In this document: piece by piece, positions 26,032 to 34,865 of the stretch | Numbering within the stretch: the stretch's first letter is position 1 | Layout of the letters: every line of letters begins with the position of its first letter | Assembly (NCBI RefSeq): GCF_015461835.1 | Contig: NZ_JACOPX010000004.1 | Span: 62,001-126,000 of the forward strand | Source of the DNA: Pseudomonas neuropathica | Lineage (GTDB): Bacteria > Pseudomonadota > Gammaproteobacteria > Pseudomonadales > Pseudomonadaceae | Reading direction: 5' to 3' | Length of the DNA stretch: 64,000 bases | Program-made: the position numbers and the translations under genes | The notes under the pieces: model-generated | The model's input: the letters and a program-made list of their open reading frames with translations, nothing else | Told to the model about the DNA's origin: nothing | The model's database searches: none

Positions 26032-26340
26032 TCAGTGTTTGAAAGCGAGGTTCTCAACCTGATCAACCACATCCTTGCGATCCTTCGCTTTCAAAAGATG
26101 AAAGCACTGCAGCAAATGCGCCGTCTCATCGTCCTCGCAATAAAAATACGGCACCGGCAGATTCATGACTGCAGCGATCTGCTTCACGATGCTTTCACCA
26201 GGCTGGTGAACGCCCTTTTCGTATTGAGACATCCGCGCAGAGGCCGTGGCCGGCTCAATGCCCGCCTCAATCCCCAAGCGCTCTTGTGAAAAGCCTCTTA
26301 GCTTGCGCGCCTCTTTCAAACGCTTGCCAAACGTACTCAT
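26032..26340 (-). CDS. XRE-family repressor
   Basis: A 102-aa regulator. Residues 1-65 form an XRE/Cro-type helix-turn-helix (MSTFGKRLKEARKLRGFSQ, RLGIEAGIEPATASARMSQYE); the C-terminus is a short helix pair. The ATG at 26340 is preferred over 26355 as it starts at the conserved helix. It faces away from the membrane-protein gene at 26465; two CTAAG-type inverted repeats lie between them, which suggests autoregulation. Confidence 0.85.
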   Translation of the reverse strand: MSTFGKRLKEARKLRGFSQERLGIEAGIEPATASARMSQYEKGVHQPGESIVKQIAAVMNLPVPYFYCEDDETAHLLQCFHLLKAKDRKDVVDQVENLAFKH

Positions 26341-26359
26341 TTTCTCTCGCCGCAAAAGG

Positions 26360-26374
26360 CTAAGAGATTCTTAG
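26360..26374. promoter_or_regulatory. Operator-like inverted repeat 1
   Basis: CTAAGA-GAT-TCTTAG, a perfect 6-base inverted repeat 20 bases upstream of the XRE regulator's start. It shares the CTAAG/CTTAG half-site with the repeat at 26391-26409. Confidence 0.6.
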
Positions 26375-26390
26375 ATTCGGTTTGACCGCA

Positions 26391-26409
26391 TACTAAGTAA
26401 TCCTTAGTA
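26391..26409. promoter_or_regulatory. Operator-like inverted repeat 2
   Basis: TACTAAG-TAATC-CTTAGTA, a perfect 7-base inverted repeat in the divergent promoter region. With the first site it is a likely pair of operators for the regulator at 26032-26340. Confidence 0.6.
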
Positions 26410-26464
26410 TTTGGCAGAAATATCCTTTTGCCATCACTCAGCGACGCAAGGACAGGGACTCAAG

Positions 26465-26983
26465 ATGAAGGAAATGCAGATCGTAGACGGCCGGCTCGAC
26501 GAGAAATCGCGCGGCTTCGGCGGCGACATGGTGAGCTACCATTTTTGGAAAATTGACGGCAAAAAACTCGAACCGATCGAAATCCCAGATGTGCTGGATG
26601 CTCACGTCAAGGCGGGCGATCGTGTTCGAGTGACAGCACAACTGGATAAGGACAAGGTCTACAGAATCTGGGCAATGCAAGTGGCAGGAGAGCCTGTTCG
26701 CTCGGTGGTTACTATCCCCTTCATTGGCGTCTCTCTAGGGAGGCTCGGGATCCTGCCTCTGGCGGTCGCCATATTTACTATTTTTGTTGCCTACGGTTTC
26801 TGGACAAACAGCGCCAACCACCGAAGCTTTCACGGATCGTCCTACCAGCTAGCCTGGATCGCGCTGAATTTGTTCGTCAGCTATCGCTACATGGTTAAGC
26901 CAATATTGATCATCACGCGCGGCATCAAGGCGTTCCGTGAATATTGCGCCAAGACCCCTGCTTCCGCCTCTACAGCCAAATGA
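26465..26983 (+). CDS. Hypothetical inner-membrane protein
   Basis: A 172-aa protein. The first 85 residues are soluble and beta-rich (VDGRLDEKSRGFGGDMVSYHFW, VKAGDRVRVTAQLDKDKVYRIW), like an OB-type domain. Two hydrophobic helices follow (LGRLGILPLAVAIFTIFVAYGF and QLAWIALNLFVSYRYM) and a short charged tail ends it. It is divergent from the XRE regulator and probably controlled by it. I recognise no family and no enzyme motif. Confidence 0.7.
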   Translation: MKEMQIVDGRLDEKSRGFGGDMVSYHFWKIDGKKLEPIEIPDVLDAHVKAGDRVRVTAQLDKDKVYRIWAMQVAGEPVRSVVTIPFIGVSLGRLGILPLAVAIFTIFVAYGFWTNSANHRSFHGSSYQLAWIALNLFVSYRYMVKPILIITRGIKAFREYCAKTPASASTAK

Positions 26984-27018
26984 GATGAACCAGTCGCAAT
27001 AGAGTGCCAGGAGTAAAA

Positions 27019-27210
27019 GTGAACAATGTCGAGCAGATCCAATACCAAGCCGAGCTTGTCTTTGGCAACAAAGCGAAAGCCGATCATTGGCTGAGCCAGC
27101 CGACAGCACAAACAGGTGATTGCTCGCGGTTGCAACTGGCTCACAATCAGATGGGATATAAAGTCGTGAAAGCAGAACTTGATAGGCTCAGTCATGGGTT
27201 CGCCTGTTAA
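27019..27210 (+). CDS. Solitary DUF2384-like (Xre/MbcA/ParS toxin-binding) domain protein
   Basis: A 63-aa protein, GTG start preceded by CAGGAG. ELVFGNKAKADHWLSQPT, then LAHNQMGYKVVKAELDRLSHGF, follows the pattern of the C-terminal toxin-binding domain of Xre/MbcA/ParS antitoxins (FGn...A..WL..p......p.....t..G...V...L..i..G). The N-terminal DNA-binding part is absent and no RES-type toxin gene is next to it, so it is either an orphan antitoxin domain or a remnant. Confidence 0.6.
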   Translation: MNNVEQIQYQAELVFGNKAKADHWLSQPTAQTGDCSRLQLAHNQMGYKVVKAELDRLSHGFAC

Positions 27211-27234
27211 TGCCGCCTTTCGTCGAGGAACGAC

Positions 27235-27414
27235 ATGATCACCTTTGATCTCAACACAAACGACGCCGAGGCTTTGCTTCGGCATGCGCAAACATTCCAA
27301 TCGGATTCGGGTGATGCTCGTGAAGATCGGCGAATGCGCGAGGCACTGCTCGATCTGAGAGACGCCCTTTTATTGCACTTGAAGGAGCAGGTAGATGACA
27401 ACACCCACTCTTAG
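27235..27414 (+). CDS. Small hypothetical protein, 59 aa
   Basis: An ATG with upstream GAGGAA opens a 59-codon frame (MITFDLNTNDAEALLRHAQT ...). The product is helical, charged and Leu/Arg/Asp-rich, with two likely amphipathic helices. It lies 24 bases after the DUF2384-like gene on the same strand and may be its partner. No family recognised. Confidence 0.5.
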   Translation: MITFDLNTNDAEALLRHAQTFQSDSGDAREDRRMREALLDLRDALLLHLKEQVDDNTHS

Positions 27415-27726
27415 CCTGATCATCTGTAAAAACTGCCTTTGCAATGAAACCGTCAGCCAGAAGGCCGGGCGCCAATGACAGTGTCGGGTTCTTGCGCCGG
27501 GAATGATTGGGCGCTGACGCTTTAGAGTGTCTACGTGAAGGGCAGCATCTTGCAGGTAAAACGTCAGTACTGTTTTAAGCAGACCCGAAGAAAGTTGCTC
27601 TTGTGAACGGACATTATCCCCAGCTGTTGAAGGGGGTCATTCAGACGATTCCTGCAGAGCGATGGCCCAAGGATTTGCTTGAATGGAGACTGCAACTAGA
27701 TCTGGCGGTGTGATGGTGAGGTACCG
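27415..27726. other. Gap without a clear gene
   Basis: A 27-codon frame (27394-27477, MTTPTLSLIICKNCLCNETV) and a 36-codon frame from a GTG near 27604 are possible, but neither has support. A short repeated GTTGAAGGGGGTCATTCAG-type stretch is not clearly structured. Confidence 0.3.
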
Positions 27727-28632
27727 TCATTCTCTTTCAAGATGACGGGCATCTGAAGTGACTGCGTCCATGATGGATTGCAGTTCTTCAAGCAGTTCTG
27801 CGTAATGCCGCTTCAGGTAAGCGGAAATGGCTTCATCGCGAAGCAGGCGTGCCAGGTAGCCTTTTGCGACGACCAAGACCAGCATCGTTTCACCCAACGT
27901 GTCCTCAACTTGCTTGTAATCATGCTGCAGGTTTTCCATTTCACGCTCCATGCGAGCAATATCCACGGAGCTGACATCCGCCGCCTGTTTTTTCTTCTTC
28001 TCCACGAGCATCTCTGGGCGAGTCGCGGCCAACACCATCCGAGCATAATTTTGAGTAAAGCAGTTAGCCGAGATCATCATTTCCACAGTCTCGATTTGCC
28101 GAATGGGCTTCATCTGTCTAAGTGCGCGAAAAACGTCCTGAGCGACCATTCGAACCTTGAGCATCTCCACCACTTCAGGCGCGATGCCGTTGAGCAGGTT
28201 CTCTCTCTCATGGATTCGATCCACGTTGATCCCCAGCACTTGGGCAATGCGGGTGGCCTCAATTCCTTTCTTCAGGGCCGCAATAATCATCTTATGCTCT
28301 TGGATCGGTGTCAGCCGGTTGATCTGTCGGTTGTAGGTAAACCCCTCATCATCAGTAGAAATCAAGCACAGAGCTTCCGTACCACCTAATGTCTTCAGTG
28401 CCTCCAAGCGAAGATGCCCGTCCAAGAGCATATACATTGACACCCCACCACTCACCACTGGTTTGGGATGCACGGCCAAGGGCTCGATTATTCCTAGTTC
28501 CTTGATCGAACTGAGAATGCTGGCGTATTTTTTACTACCCTGAATGATTTTTTCGATCTTGCGAGTAGGGAGAATCCGTTCAATTGGAATGGCAATGATG
28601 CGCTGCTCGAAAGCCTGTTTTATCTCGGCCAT
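27727..28632 (-). CDS. ParB/RepB-like protein 2 of the serine-recombinase module
   Basis: A 301-aa protein with a ParB N-terminal domain (about residues 10-115; DGHLRLEA at 71-78 stands for the GxRRxxA box, RQINR for the ENxxR box), an HTH (IAQVLGINVDRIHERENLL) and a RepB-type C-terminal region. KKKKQAADVSSVDIARMEREMENLQ is a coiled coil. It overlaps the upstream ParB-like gene by 1 base and is third in the transcript. No ParA is present, so plasmid-type partition is unlikely; a DNA-binding accessory role for the recombinase is more probable. Confidence 0.8.
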   Translation of the reverse strand: MAEIKQAFEQRIIAIPIERILPTRKIEKIIQGSKKYASILSSIKELGIIEPLAVHPKPVVSGGVSMYMLLDGHLRLEALKTLGGTEALCLISTDDEGFTYNRQINRLTPIQEHKMIIAALKKGIEATRIAQVLGINVDRIHERENLLNGIAPEVVEMLKVRMVAQDVFRALRQMKPIRQIETVEMMISANCFTQNYARMVLAATRPEMLVEKKKKQAADVSSVDIARMEREMENLQHDYKQVEDTLGETMLVLVVAKGYLARLLRDEAISAYLKRHYAELLEELQSIMDAVTSDARHLERE

Positions 28633-29543
28633 TATTGAGTCTCCCCGAATACACGATCTGCCAATGGCTTAGGCATGTCCGAGATCTCCTCAGTGCGCAA
28701 CAAAGTGACGAAGTACTCGTCTGATAGCAGCCGACGCATTGTCGTAACGATAATAAGCAGACGCTGCTCGCTGATATCCGCTTTTTTGATCATCACTCTT
28801 TGACGACGCACCTCCGCTTGATAAACGTTCAAAAGCTTTTGCGGAGTTGTCGGTTTATCACTGTGAGGCTGCTGCCCGTAACGCTTGCCCAACGCTTTAC
28901 GCCTTTCAACCAGGCGTCGCACCTTCATAAGTTGCTCGCCCTTCAACACACCGGTCTCGTATGCCTCCATCATGGCATGCTGGACTTCTCCATCATCGGA
29001 GCGCGCAATTTCCGTCGCCATGGAGATTGAAACCCACCCCTTTTCTACGGCGGCGATCAACCGCTCCTCTCCTTGCCGCAGAAGCAGGAGAATTCCGTGT
29101 ATGTAAGTCACATCCAGGCACGTTTTACTGGCAATCTGTTGAGGCGTATAGCCTCGATCAGAGAGGATTTGAATCGATAACAGCAGTTCTTTATTCGAGT
29201 GTTTGCGGCGGGCCAAATTCTCGACAAGACTGATGAGATAACGGTCAGTTTCGCTGGCACTCACTACGATGCACGGAATCTTTTTCTCCCCCAAAGCTTG
29301 GTAGGCTTCAAAGCGACCCTGCCCACAAACGATTTCAAATGTCTCTGCGCCAATGGCGGTAGGGGTAACAGTGATTGGACGTTTTAAACCCAATGCAGAG
29401 ATATTCTCCACCAACTTTGCAAAAATCTGGCGGTTACGCATTCTAGGGTTGAGCACGCGAATATCATCCAACGGAATGAGCCGAATCAATGATTCTTCTG
29501 CGACATGCATCAACGCTTTACGATGGTTTTGAATTGCCGTCAT
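28632..29543 (-). CDS. ParB/RepB-like protein 1 of the serine-recombinase module
   Basis: A 303-aa ParB-like protein. GQGRFEA (74-80) and VENLARR (107-113) are the two nucleotide-binding boxes of the ParB N-domain, and an HTH follows (RGYTPQQIASKTCLDVTYIHG, about 130-150). The C-terminus has a basic helix region and ends in a RepB-like segment. ATGA overlap with the recombinase gene upstream and a 1-base overlap downstream show a tight three-gene operon. The paralogue at 27727 has the same order of domains. Confidence 0.82.
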   Translation of the reverse strand: MTAIQNHRKALMHVAEESLIRLIPLDDIRVLNPRMRNRQIFAKLVENISALGLKRPITVTPTAIGAETFEIVCGQGRFEAYQALGEKKIPCIVVSASETDRYLISLVENLARRKHSNKELLLSIQILSDRGYTPQQIASKTCLDVTYIHGILLLLRQGEERLIAAVEKGWVSISMATEIARSDDGEVQHAMMEAYETGVLKGEQLMKVRRLVERRKALGKRYGQQPHSDKPTTPQKLLNVYQAEVRRQRVMIKKADISEQRLLIIVTTMRRLLSDEYFVTLLRTEEISDMPKPLADRVFGETQ

Positions 29544-31102
29544 GCCACCCTCCGATGAGCAGACCGCCGAGACAGCTGCGCAAGGATATCCAATGAGTCG
29601 AACCTATAGATTTCGAGATTGGACTGATTACTCTCGGCCAGACGCAATGAGGGGGCTTCCATTTCCACGGTCGGCAAGATGTAATAGTCCAGCGCGGCTT
29701 CTTCTTGCTCTTTCATACGCACGGCGACGGTGATGTCTGGATTCAGACCAACGTCGAATCGAATTTTCCAACGCTTATAGCCGGTGATCGATATTTGGCA
29801 GCGGCAGAGCACCAGCGATATAACTAATTCCTGGTTAACCAGCATAAGGTCTGTGTTGGGATCGATGATTACCTGCCCGCCCACCTCCGAGATTCTGTCT
29901 GTGGTTTTCCCCAGCAAGACCGGGTGCAAATGTCGAAGGCGCCTATTGGCTTCTATGTATTGATAGTCCCTTTCAGGCGTGTAACCGATCAATGAATAAC
30001 ACCGGAGCAAGCTCCCAAATCGGTGTTGATAGGCGCTACTGGACGGACACCCTTCTGACTCATCAATCACCAGTCCCGACAGATATCCCTTCTGTTCGTA
30101 GATAGCCTTGAGCACGCAAAGCATCTCATCATCAGGCATACGGTATGAGCGCGTCTGGATGACGGCTTGAGCGGCTTGAAAAAGGATCACACTGATAATT
30201 GGCCGGAAGACTCCGTTGGCCCTTATCCAATTTTCTGGACGATTGCGCTCACGCGTCTGCTTCAATTTGAAGGAGCTGTGGTTCCAAACGTTGTTTCCTA
30301 TGTACTTTTCATTGATCAGTATCTGGTGAACGGTGCCGCGTGACCATGCTGAGCCCCGGTCGTTGACTACACCACTCGAATTGAGCCAGTCAGCGATTTC
30401 CCGTTCACTTCTACCCTCTTCTACAAACAGCTGGTAAACGCGTTGGACTATCGCGATTTCACTGGCAGGGCCAGGTATTAGAATGACCCGATCAGTTTGA
30501 ATGCTTTTGTGCTCTCCAATACTCAGTTCATTTTTGGGCTGTCCACTTGCGTCCACCAATTGACGCCTAAGTCCAAATCCGGCGGGCCCACCCTGCCGAA
30601 AGCCCATTTCGATCAAACGTGATTGCCCGGCAAAGACCTTGACCGACAATTCTCGACTGTATTCTCCTGCCATCATGCGCTTGACGCTTTTGACGATATT
30701 CGACACTGGCGAGCCATCGTTGGTGAATTGCTCAGCGCAATATTGGACTGATACGCCAGCTTGGCGACATCTCACTTCATAACTTGCGCTGACATCAGGA
30801 TCTTGGAATCGCCCCCACCGGCTTACGTCGTAGACCAACACCGTTGTGTATTGAGCAAGCCCGCTCTCCACGTCGGAAAATAACTGCTTGAGTGCATCCC
30901 GACCTTCCAGACGCAGGCCGCTTTTGCCGGCATCGGTATAAACCTTGGTGATCTCTAACCCATGCGTTACCGCGTATAGTCGGATGGTATCGAGCTGGTT
31001 TTCTGTTGAGTATTGCTGGTGCTCCGTGGACATGCGCACATACGCCGCAGCCAAGGCCATAGGCGAGTCAATGCCATCCGCACTCTCAATTAGCGTCCGC
31101 AC
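29540..31102 (-). CDS. Large serine recombinase
   Basis: A 520-aa recombinase of the large serine (resolvase/invertase) family. The catalytic Ser25 lies in AAYVRMSTEHQQ; VYDVSRWGRFQD carries the D..SR..R active-site arginines. A recombinase domain (about residues 190-290, GPAGFGLRR ... WLNSSGVVNDRG) follows; the C-terminal half (about 330-520) is atypical and lacks an obvious zinc ribbon. The GTG at 31102 has GAGGG 8 bases upstream. It heads an operon with two ParB-like genes, an arrangement that recurs in proteobacterial islands. It may mobilise a nested element. Confidence 0.85.
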   Translation of the reverse strand: MRTLIESADGIDSPMALAAAYVRMSTEHQQYSTENQLDTIRLYAVTHGLEITKVYTDAGKSGLRLEGRDALKQLFSDVESGLAQYTTVLVYDVSRWGRFQDPDVSASYEVRCRQAGVSVQYCAEQFTNDGSPVSNIVKSVKRMMAGEYSRELSVKVFAGQSRLIEMGFRQGGPAGFGLRRQLVDASGQPKNELSIGEHKSIQTDRVILIPGPASEIAIVQRVYQLFVEEGRSEREIADWLNSSGVVNDRGSAWSRGTVHQILINEKYIGNNVWNHSSFKLKQTRERNRPENWIRANGVFRPIISVILFQAAQAVIQTRSYRMPDDEMLCVLKAIYEQKGYLSGLVIDESEGCPSSSAYQHRFGSLLRCYSLIGYTPERDYQYIEANRRLRHLHPVLLGKTTDRISEVGGQVIIDPNTDLMLVNQELVISLVLCRCQISITGYKRWKIRFDVGLNPDITVAVRMKEQEEAALDYYILPTVEMEAPSLRLAESNQSNLEIYRFDSLDILAQLSRRSAHRRVA

Positions 31103-31214
31103 GGGCGTTACCCTCGTCCTGATTTACGGCCGACCTGACTCGTCACATGCCGCGAACGGTCAACGCGTTTCTTCGAAATAGCCCTTAAGAAGGTAGAAGA
31201 CCGAGGAGCGAAAT

Positions 31215-31571
31215 ATGTTCACTAAAACAGGCAATACTTTTCTGCCCCAAAAACAATATGCCGCTGAGATTGCCCTGGCCTTGCATAGAGAGCTTGGTGA
31301 AACTCATCAGGCGACAAAGACTTTGATGCGCTGGACGAATGCGGATGAGAGGACTGTGAAAAACTGGATGTCTGGGAGTAACGGCCCAAGGGGTGAACAT
31401 TTGGTTGCCTTGGTTAAGCATTCCGATTTTGCTCTAGCAGCCTTCCTAAGCATGGCGAAAAGGCCTCACGCCCTGACTGCATCGCAGCTGCCTCAGCTTA
31501 GACAGAAACTCCAATCTGCAATAGATAGTATTGACTCGTGTGACTGCCGGGACGGACTTCCCTCACCTTAA
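31215..31571 (+). CDS. Small putative DNA-binding protein
   Basis: A 118-aa protein with GAGGAG before its ATG. TLMRWTNADERTVKNWMSGSNGPRGEHLVALVKHSD (about residues 35-70) fits an XRE-like helix-turn-helix; the tail contains a helix and CDCRDG. It is divergent from the recombinase operon (112 bases between starts) and could be its regulator. Similar proteins occur beside integrated elements in Pseudomonas. Confidence 0.65.
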   Translation: MFTKTGNTFLPQKQYAAEIALALHRELGETHQATKTLMRWTNADERTVKNWMSGSNGPRGEHLVALVKHSDFALAAFLSMAKRPHALTASQLPQLRQKLQSAIDSIDSCDCRDGLPSP

Positions 31572-31651
31572 GCAAATCACACCCTCTTTTTCATTTCCGA
31601 CAATTCGATGTGATCGTAGCTGCACACCACGGCAAGACCAGGGTGAGTCAA

Positions 31652-33202
31652 TCAACTGGGTATCCGGCACACCTGCACCTGGTACCCCATGGCAGTCAGC
31701 CTCTGTGAAAACTGTCGGAAGTTAACCTTAGAAAAAAATGGCATGTGCAAGACGTCATGGGGCTGCATGATGGCGAAAACAATGCGGTTACGTGGCTGGG
31801 TAGACGGATCAAAGACAAAGCGAAAGTCACCGTCCAGCGCAAGATGTGCATTCACCTGAACCGCAACGTCTGGAGAGTTAATCAACGCTTCGGCGGACAC
31901 ATAAGCTTGAGAAAACAGATGACTGAGTACGCTTGATGATGAGTACTTTTTCACATGGATGATGTGGTGATCTGGGGTAACCAAGTCACAGAATTCAAAG
32001 GGGCTTGAGGCCCCGTTCAGTCGCACCAGTTTCTGATCAAGCAGATGGAAATTGATGTTGTCTGCAATTCGCCTAAGGTAGGGCCCCTCAAGATCAGTGT
32101 GATAGGGAGGGAAATGCAGTTCGGATGGAGTAGCTGCTGCAAAATACCGATTGACCTGATCAGTGTACTCACGATCAATTTGGTACCAATCCCCTTCGCT
32201 TAATAGATACACCTTCTCCTGAAACCCAATTTCACCTTCAATGCATATGTATAAAGGCCAACACTCGCGTCGCTGTTCATCCCCACCGTAGAGGTAGATA
32301 CGCTCCGAATGCAGCGACTGTAGCGTTACAGCGCCTAAAATGTGTTTGGAAACGAGTGCTTGTCGAAGATCCAAGTCAAAGCTTAGCGCGGGCCCATTTT
32401 TGGAGCGCGCTCCATGTCGAACGTAGCCGAAACCGCTAACGTCATCTGTTAAAAGCATGGGCGCAGCGGCACGAACCCGATCGAAATCCTCTGCGTTAAT
32501 GGCATCAACCAACAACCCATCAAGCTGAGATGTAAGGGCTGCGTCTCGTACCGGAACTATATAGTCCATCCAGGGATATTTTTCCTTGCAGCGCTCGTCC
32601 TCATAGGCAACCAGTAATCTTGAGGCAATGTCCGGAAATTGTTCCAGTCTGACATCCGAATGCAAGGCCAACGAATCCGAACCGCTCACGTATTCGCTTT
32701 CATCGTTCTCACCTTCAATGACTCCCGTGAGCGACTTTAAAATTTCCGAGTCAAATTTGAAGTCGAACTCCGATATCGTCATATGTTTCGAAGATTGGGC
32801 TTTCGAGCGCAGAGGTGTCCGATCAATATTTGACTTCTCCACAGACTTTATTAACAGCGGATCTGTAAGACTTAGTGCGGTGCGAAGGCCGAAATAGCGC
32901 TCAATCCCGGCACCGTCGATAAGGTGCCGCGCATGCCCAAATGTGAAACAAAAAATGCGATCACGTACAGCCATCACCATCAGCGCCTTGAGCGACCGAC
33001 CGTGGAGGTCTAGCTCCGCAACTTGTTCAATATCATTGAAAAGCTGCGTCCACTTGGGATGGGATGCGTTTGTTTGGTGATAGAAAAGGCACTCCACTCC
33101 GGGTAGTGAGAATGGAATGGGGTCTAGTCTAACTTCATCAGAGAGCGCGTCGCGAAGGCTACGACCTGCCTTAAGGAGAAAGACATTAATGGTTAGCTTC
33201 AT
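31652..33202 (-). CDS. TIGR04141/DUF6119 sporadically distributed protein
   Basis: A 516-aa protein. MKLTINVFLLKAG at the start, ALMVMAVRDRIFCFTFGHARHLI (about residues 80-100) followed by ERYFGLRTALSLTDP, and LDQKLVRLNGASSPFEFCDLVTPDHHIIHVKKYSSSSVLSHLFSQ (about 390-435) are marks of the TIGR04141 family. Members occur sporadically in defence islands. VKK-SSS-LSHLFSQ resembles a nuclease-like fold but the chemistry is unproven. It is preceded by AAGGAGGGCG. Single gene, convergent with the regulator at 31215. Confidence 0.75.
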   Translation of the reverse strand: MKLTINVFLLKAGRSLRDALSDEVRLDPIPFSLPGVECLFYHQTNASHPKWTQLFNDIEQVAELDLHGRSLKALMVMAVRDRIFCFTFGHARHLIDGAGIERYFGLRTALSLTDPLLIKSVEKSNIDRTPLRSKAQSSKHMTISEFDFKFDSEILKSLTGVIEGENDESEYVSGSDSLALHSDVRLEQFPDIASRLLVAYEDERCKEKYPWMDYIVPVRDAALTSQLDGLLVDAINAEDFDRVRAAAPMLLTDDVSGFGYVRHGARSKNGPALSFDLDLRQALVSKHILGAVTLQSLHSERIYLYGGDEQRRECWPLYICIEGEIGFQEKVYLLSEGDWYQIDREYTDQVNRYFAAATPSELHFPPYHTDLEGPYLRRIADNINFHLLDQKLVRLNGASSPFEFCDLVTPDHHIIHVKKYSSSSVLSHLFSQAYVSAEALINSPDVAVQVNAHLALDGDFRFVFDPSTQPRNRIVFAIMQPHDVLHMPFFSKVNFRQFSQRLTAMGYQVQVCRIPS

Positions 33203-33646
33203 ACGCCCTCCTTGACCTTTCGCCTCAAACTCAACCTATCGTCCAGATGCCGCAGGTTAAGTCCGTATATGCTAGGTTTTGAATGTATAGCCGTCTTCTA
33301 TAACAACTGCACGCAGTTTAGTCACATATATTTCAAAAGGCTCAATTTGCGCGTCATTGAATCACCGTGATGGAGAAAAACATTGAGGATGAACCTTGCC
33401 ATTGTCACCCGAGAAGACAACAAAGGGATGCGCTGGCGAGTGTGCGCCTGATCTCACTTTTTCAAGGTTCTCGCCGGTTTAAGAAAAAATGAAAAACCAA
33501 GTAATCATCCAAGATGCGAAGGTAGATGACCAAGCGGATTCGATGCGAGTGAAACGCTTGGCATACAAGGTACGCCAATGAAGATCCGGCTAGGTTGAAC
33601 CTCCATCGCTTCGGAGGACTCCCAAACCTAAATCCAGGAGAAACGT
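33203..33646. other. Intergenic region, no gene supported
   Basis: The region is AT-rich on its left. A 30-codon frame (33489-33581, MKNQVIIQDAKVDDQADSMR) has AAGAAAAA before it but no family. No repeats or hairpins of note were seen. Confidence 0.3.
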
Positions 33647-34708
33647 ATGACCCAGACAGCTTTGGTCGTGGGCGCCAGCGGCATCGTCGGCAGCGCCATC
33701 ACACAGTTACTAATAGACAACGAGTGGCAGGTCGCCGCACTGTCGAGGCACCCGTCGCAAGTGCAAGGCGTGATCTCTGTCGCGGCAGACCTTCAGGATC
33801 CAGCTTCGCTGGAACAGGCGCTGGCGGATTTGAAACCCACTCACGTGTTCATTACCACATGGTCACGGCAAGCAACGGAGGCCGAGAACATTCGCGTTAA
33901 TGCCGCCATGGTACGTAACGTGCTCGCCGCCATTCGCCCAGCCAAGAGCGTTGTGCATGTAGCGTTGGTCACTGGCCTGAAACACTACCTCGGCCCATTC
34001 GAAGCCTATGGTAAAGGCAGCCTTCCGCAAACACCGTTCCGCGAAGAGCAGGGTCGCCTGGATGTCGAGAATTTCTATTACGCCCAAGAGGACGAACTCT
34101 TCGCCGCAGCTGAAAAGGACGGCTTCAGTTGGAGCGTTCATCGCCCGCACACCGTCACCGGTGTCGCCGTAGGCAACGCGATGAACATGGCAACCACCCT
34201 CGCCGTCTATGCCTCGATTTGCAAACAAACCAATCGCCCTTTTGTGTTTCCCGGATCAAGAGTGCAGTGGGACAGCCTTACCGATATGACGGATGCCCGT
34301 CAGTTGGCGAGACAACAACTGTGGGCGGCCACCACGCCGGCTGCAGCCAACCAAGCATTCAATGTCACTAATGGCGATGTATTTCGTTGGAAGTGGATGT
34401 GGAGCCGAATTGCCGAATACTTCGACTTGCCTGCCGCCGATTATCCCGCTTCACTCTCCCCACTTGAGAAGCAGATGTCTGACGACCAAACCGTGTGGAG
34501 GCAAATGGTTGCGGAACACGGTTTGAAAGAGTCGGATATCGGGCGCTTGATATCCCCATGGCACACCGATGCAGATCTCGGTCGCCCCATCGAAGTGGTG
34601 ACGGATATGTCGAAAAGTCGCACCATGGGCTTCACTGCCTACCAGGCGAGCGATCAGGCATTTTTCGACGTGTTCAACAAACTACGCGAGATGCGCTTGA
34701 TACCCTAG
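33647..34708 (+). CDS. SDR-family oxidoreductase (PRISE-like)
   Basis: A 353-aa NAD(P)-dependent oxidoreductase. ALVVGASGIVGSAI (residues 4-17) is the Rossmann GxxGxxG motif, and LSRHP (about 35) suggests NADPH. VTGLKHYLGPFEAYGKG, with Tyr and Lys following, and the substrate region FRWKWMWSRIAEYFDL are typical of the progesterone 5-beta-reductase/iridoid-synthase-like (PRISE) group, whose members reduce enones. AGGAGAAACGT precedes the ATG. Its GC content and codon use resemble the backbone more than nearby island genes, so it may have been captured from a chromosome. Substrate unknown. Confidence 0.85.
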   Translation: MTQTALVVGASGIVGSAITQLLIDNEWQVAALSRHPSQVQGVISVAADLQDPASLEQALADLKPTHVFITTWSRQATEAENIRVNAAMVRNVLAAIRPAKSVVHVALVTGLKHYLGPFEAYGKGSLPQTPFREEQGRLDVENFYYAQEDELFAAAEKDGFSWSVHRPHTVTGVAVGNAMNMATTLAVYASICKQTNRPFVFPGSRVQWDSLTDMTDARQLARQQLWAATTPAAANQAFNVTNGDVFRWKWMWSRIAEYFDLPAADYPASLSPLEKQMSDDQTVWRQMVAEHGLKESDIGRLISPWHTDADLGRPIEVVTDMSKSRTMGFTAYQASDQAFFDVFNKLREMRLIP

Positions 34709-34865
34709 GTCGTGCCGCAACGGATAATGGCCAAGTAAGAGGTCGTTGAATGCCGACGCCAGCTAAAGTGAGCGGACAATCGTACTGACTTTAAATCGAT
34801 AGCACTTTTCATTCTCGCCTACCTCCAATGACATGTGCGTTTCTCCTGACAACCTGGAGGTCTCC

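Noticed and set aside
27727..29543. Plasmid partition locus.
   Set aside because: Two ParB-like genes but no ParA or replication gene; they overlap a serine recombinase gene instead.
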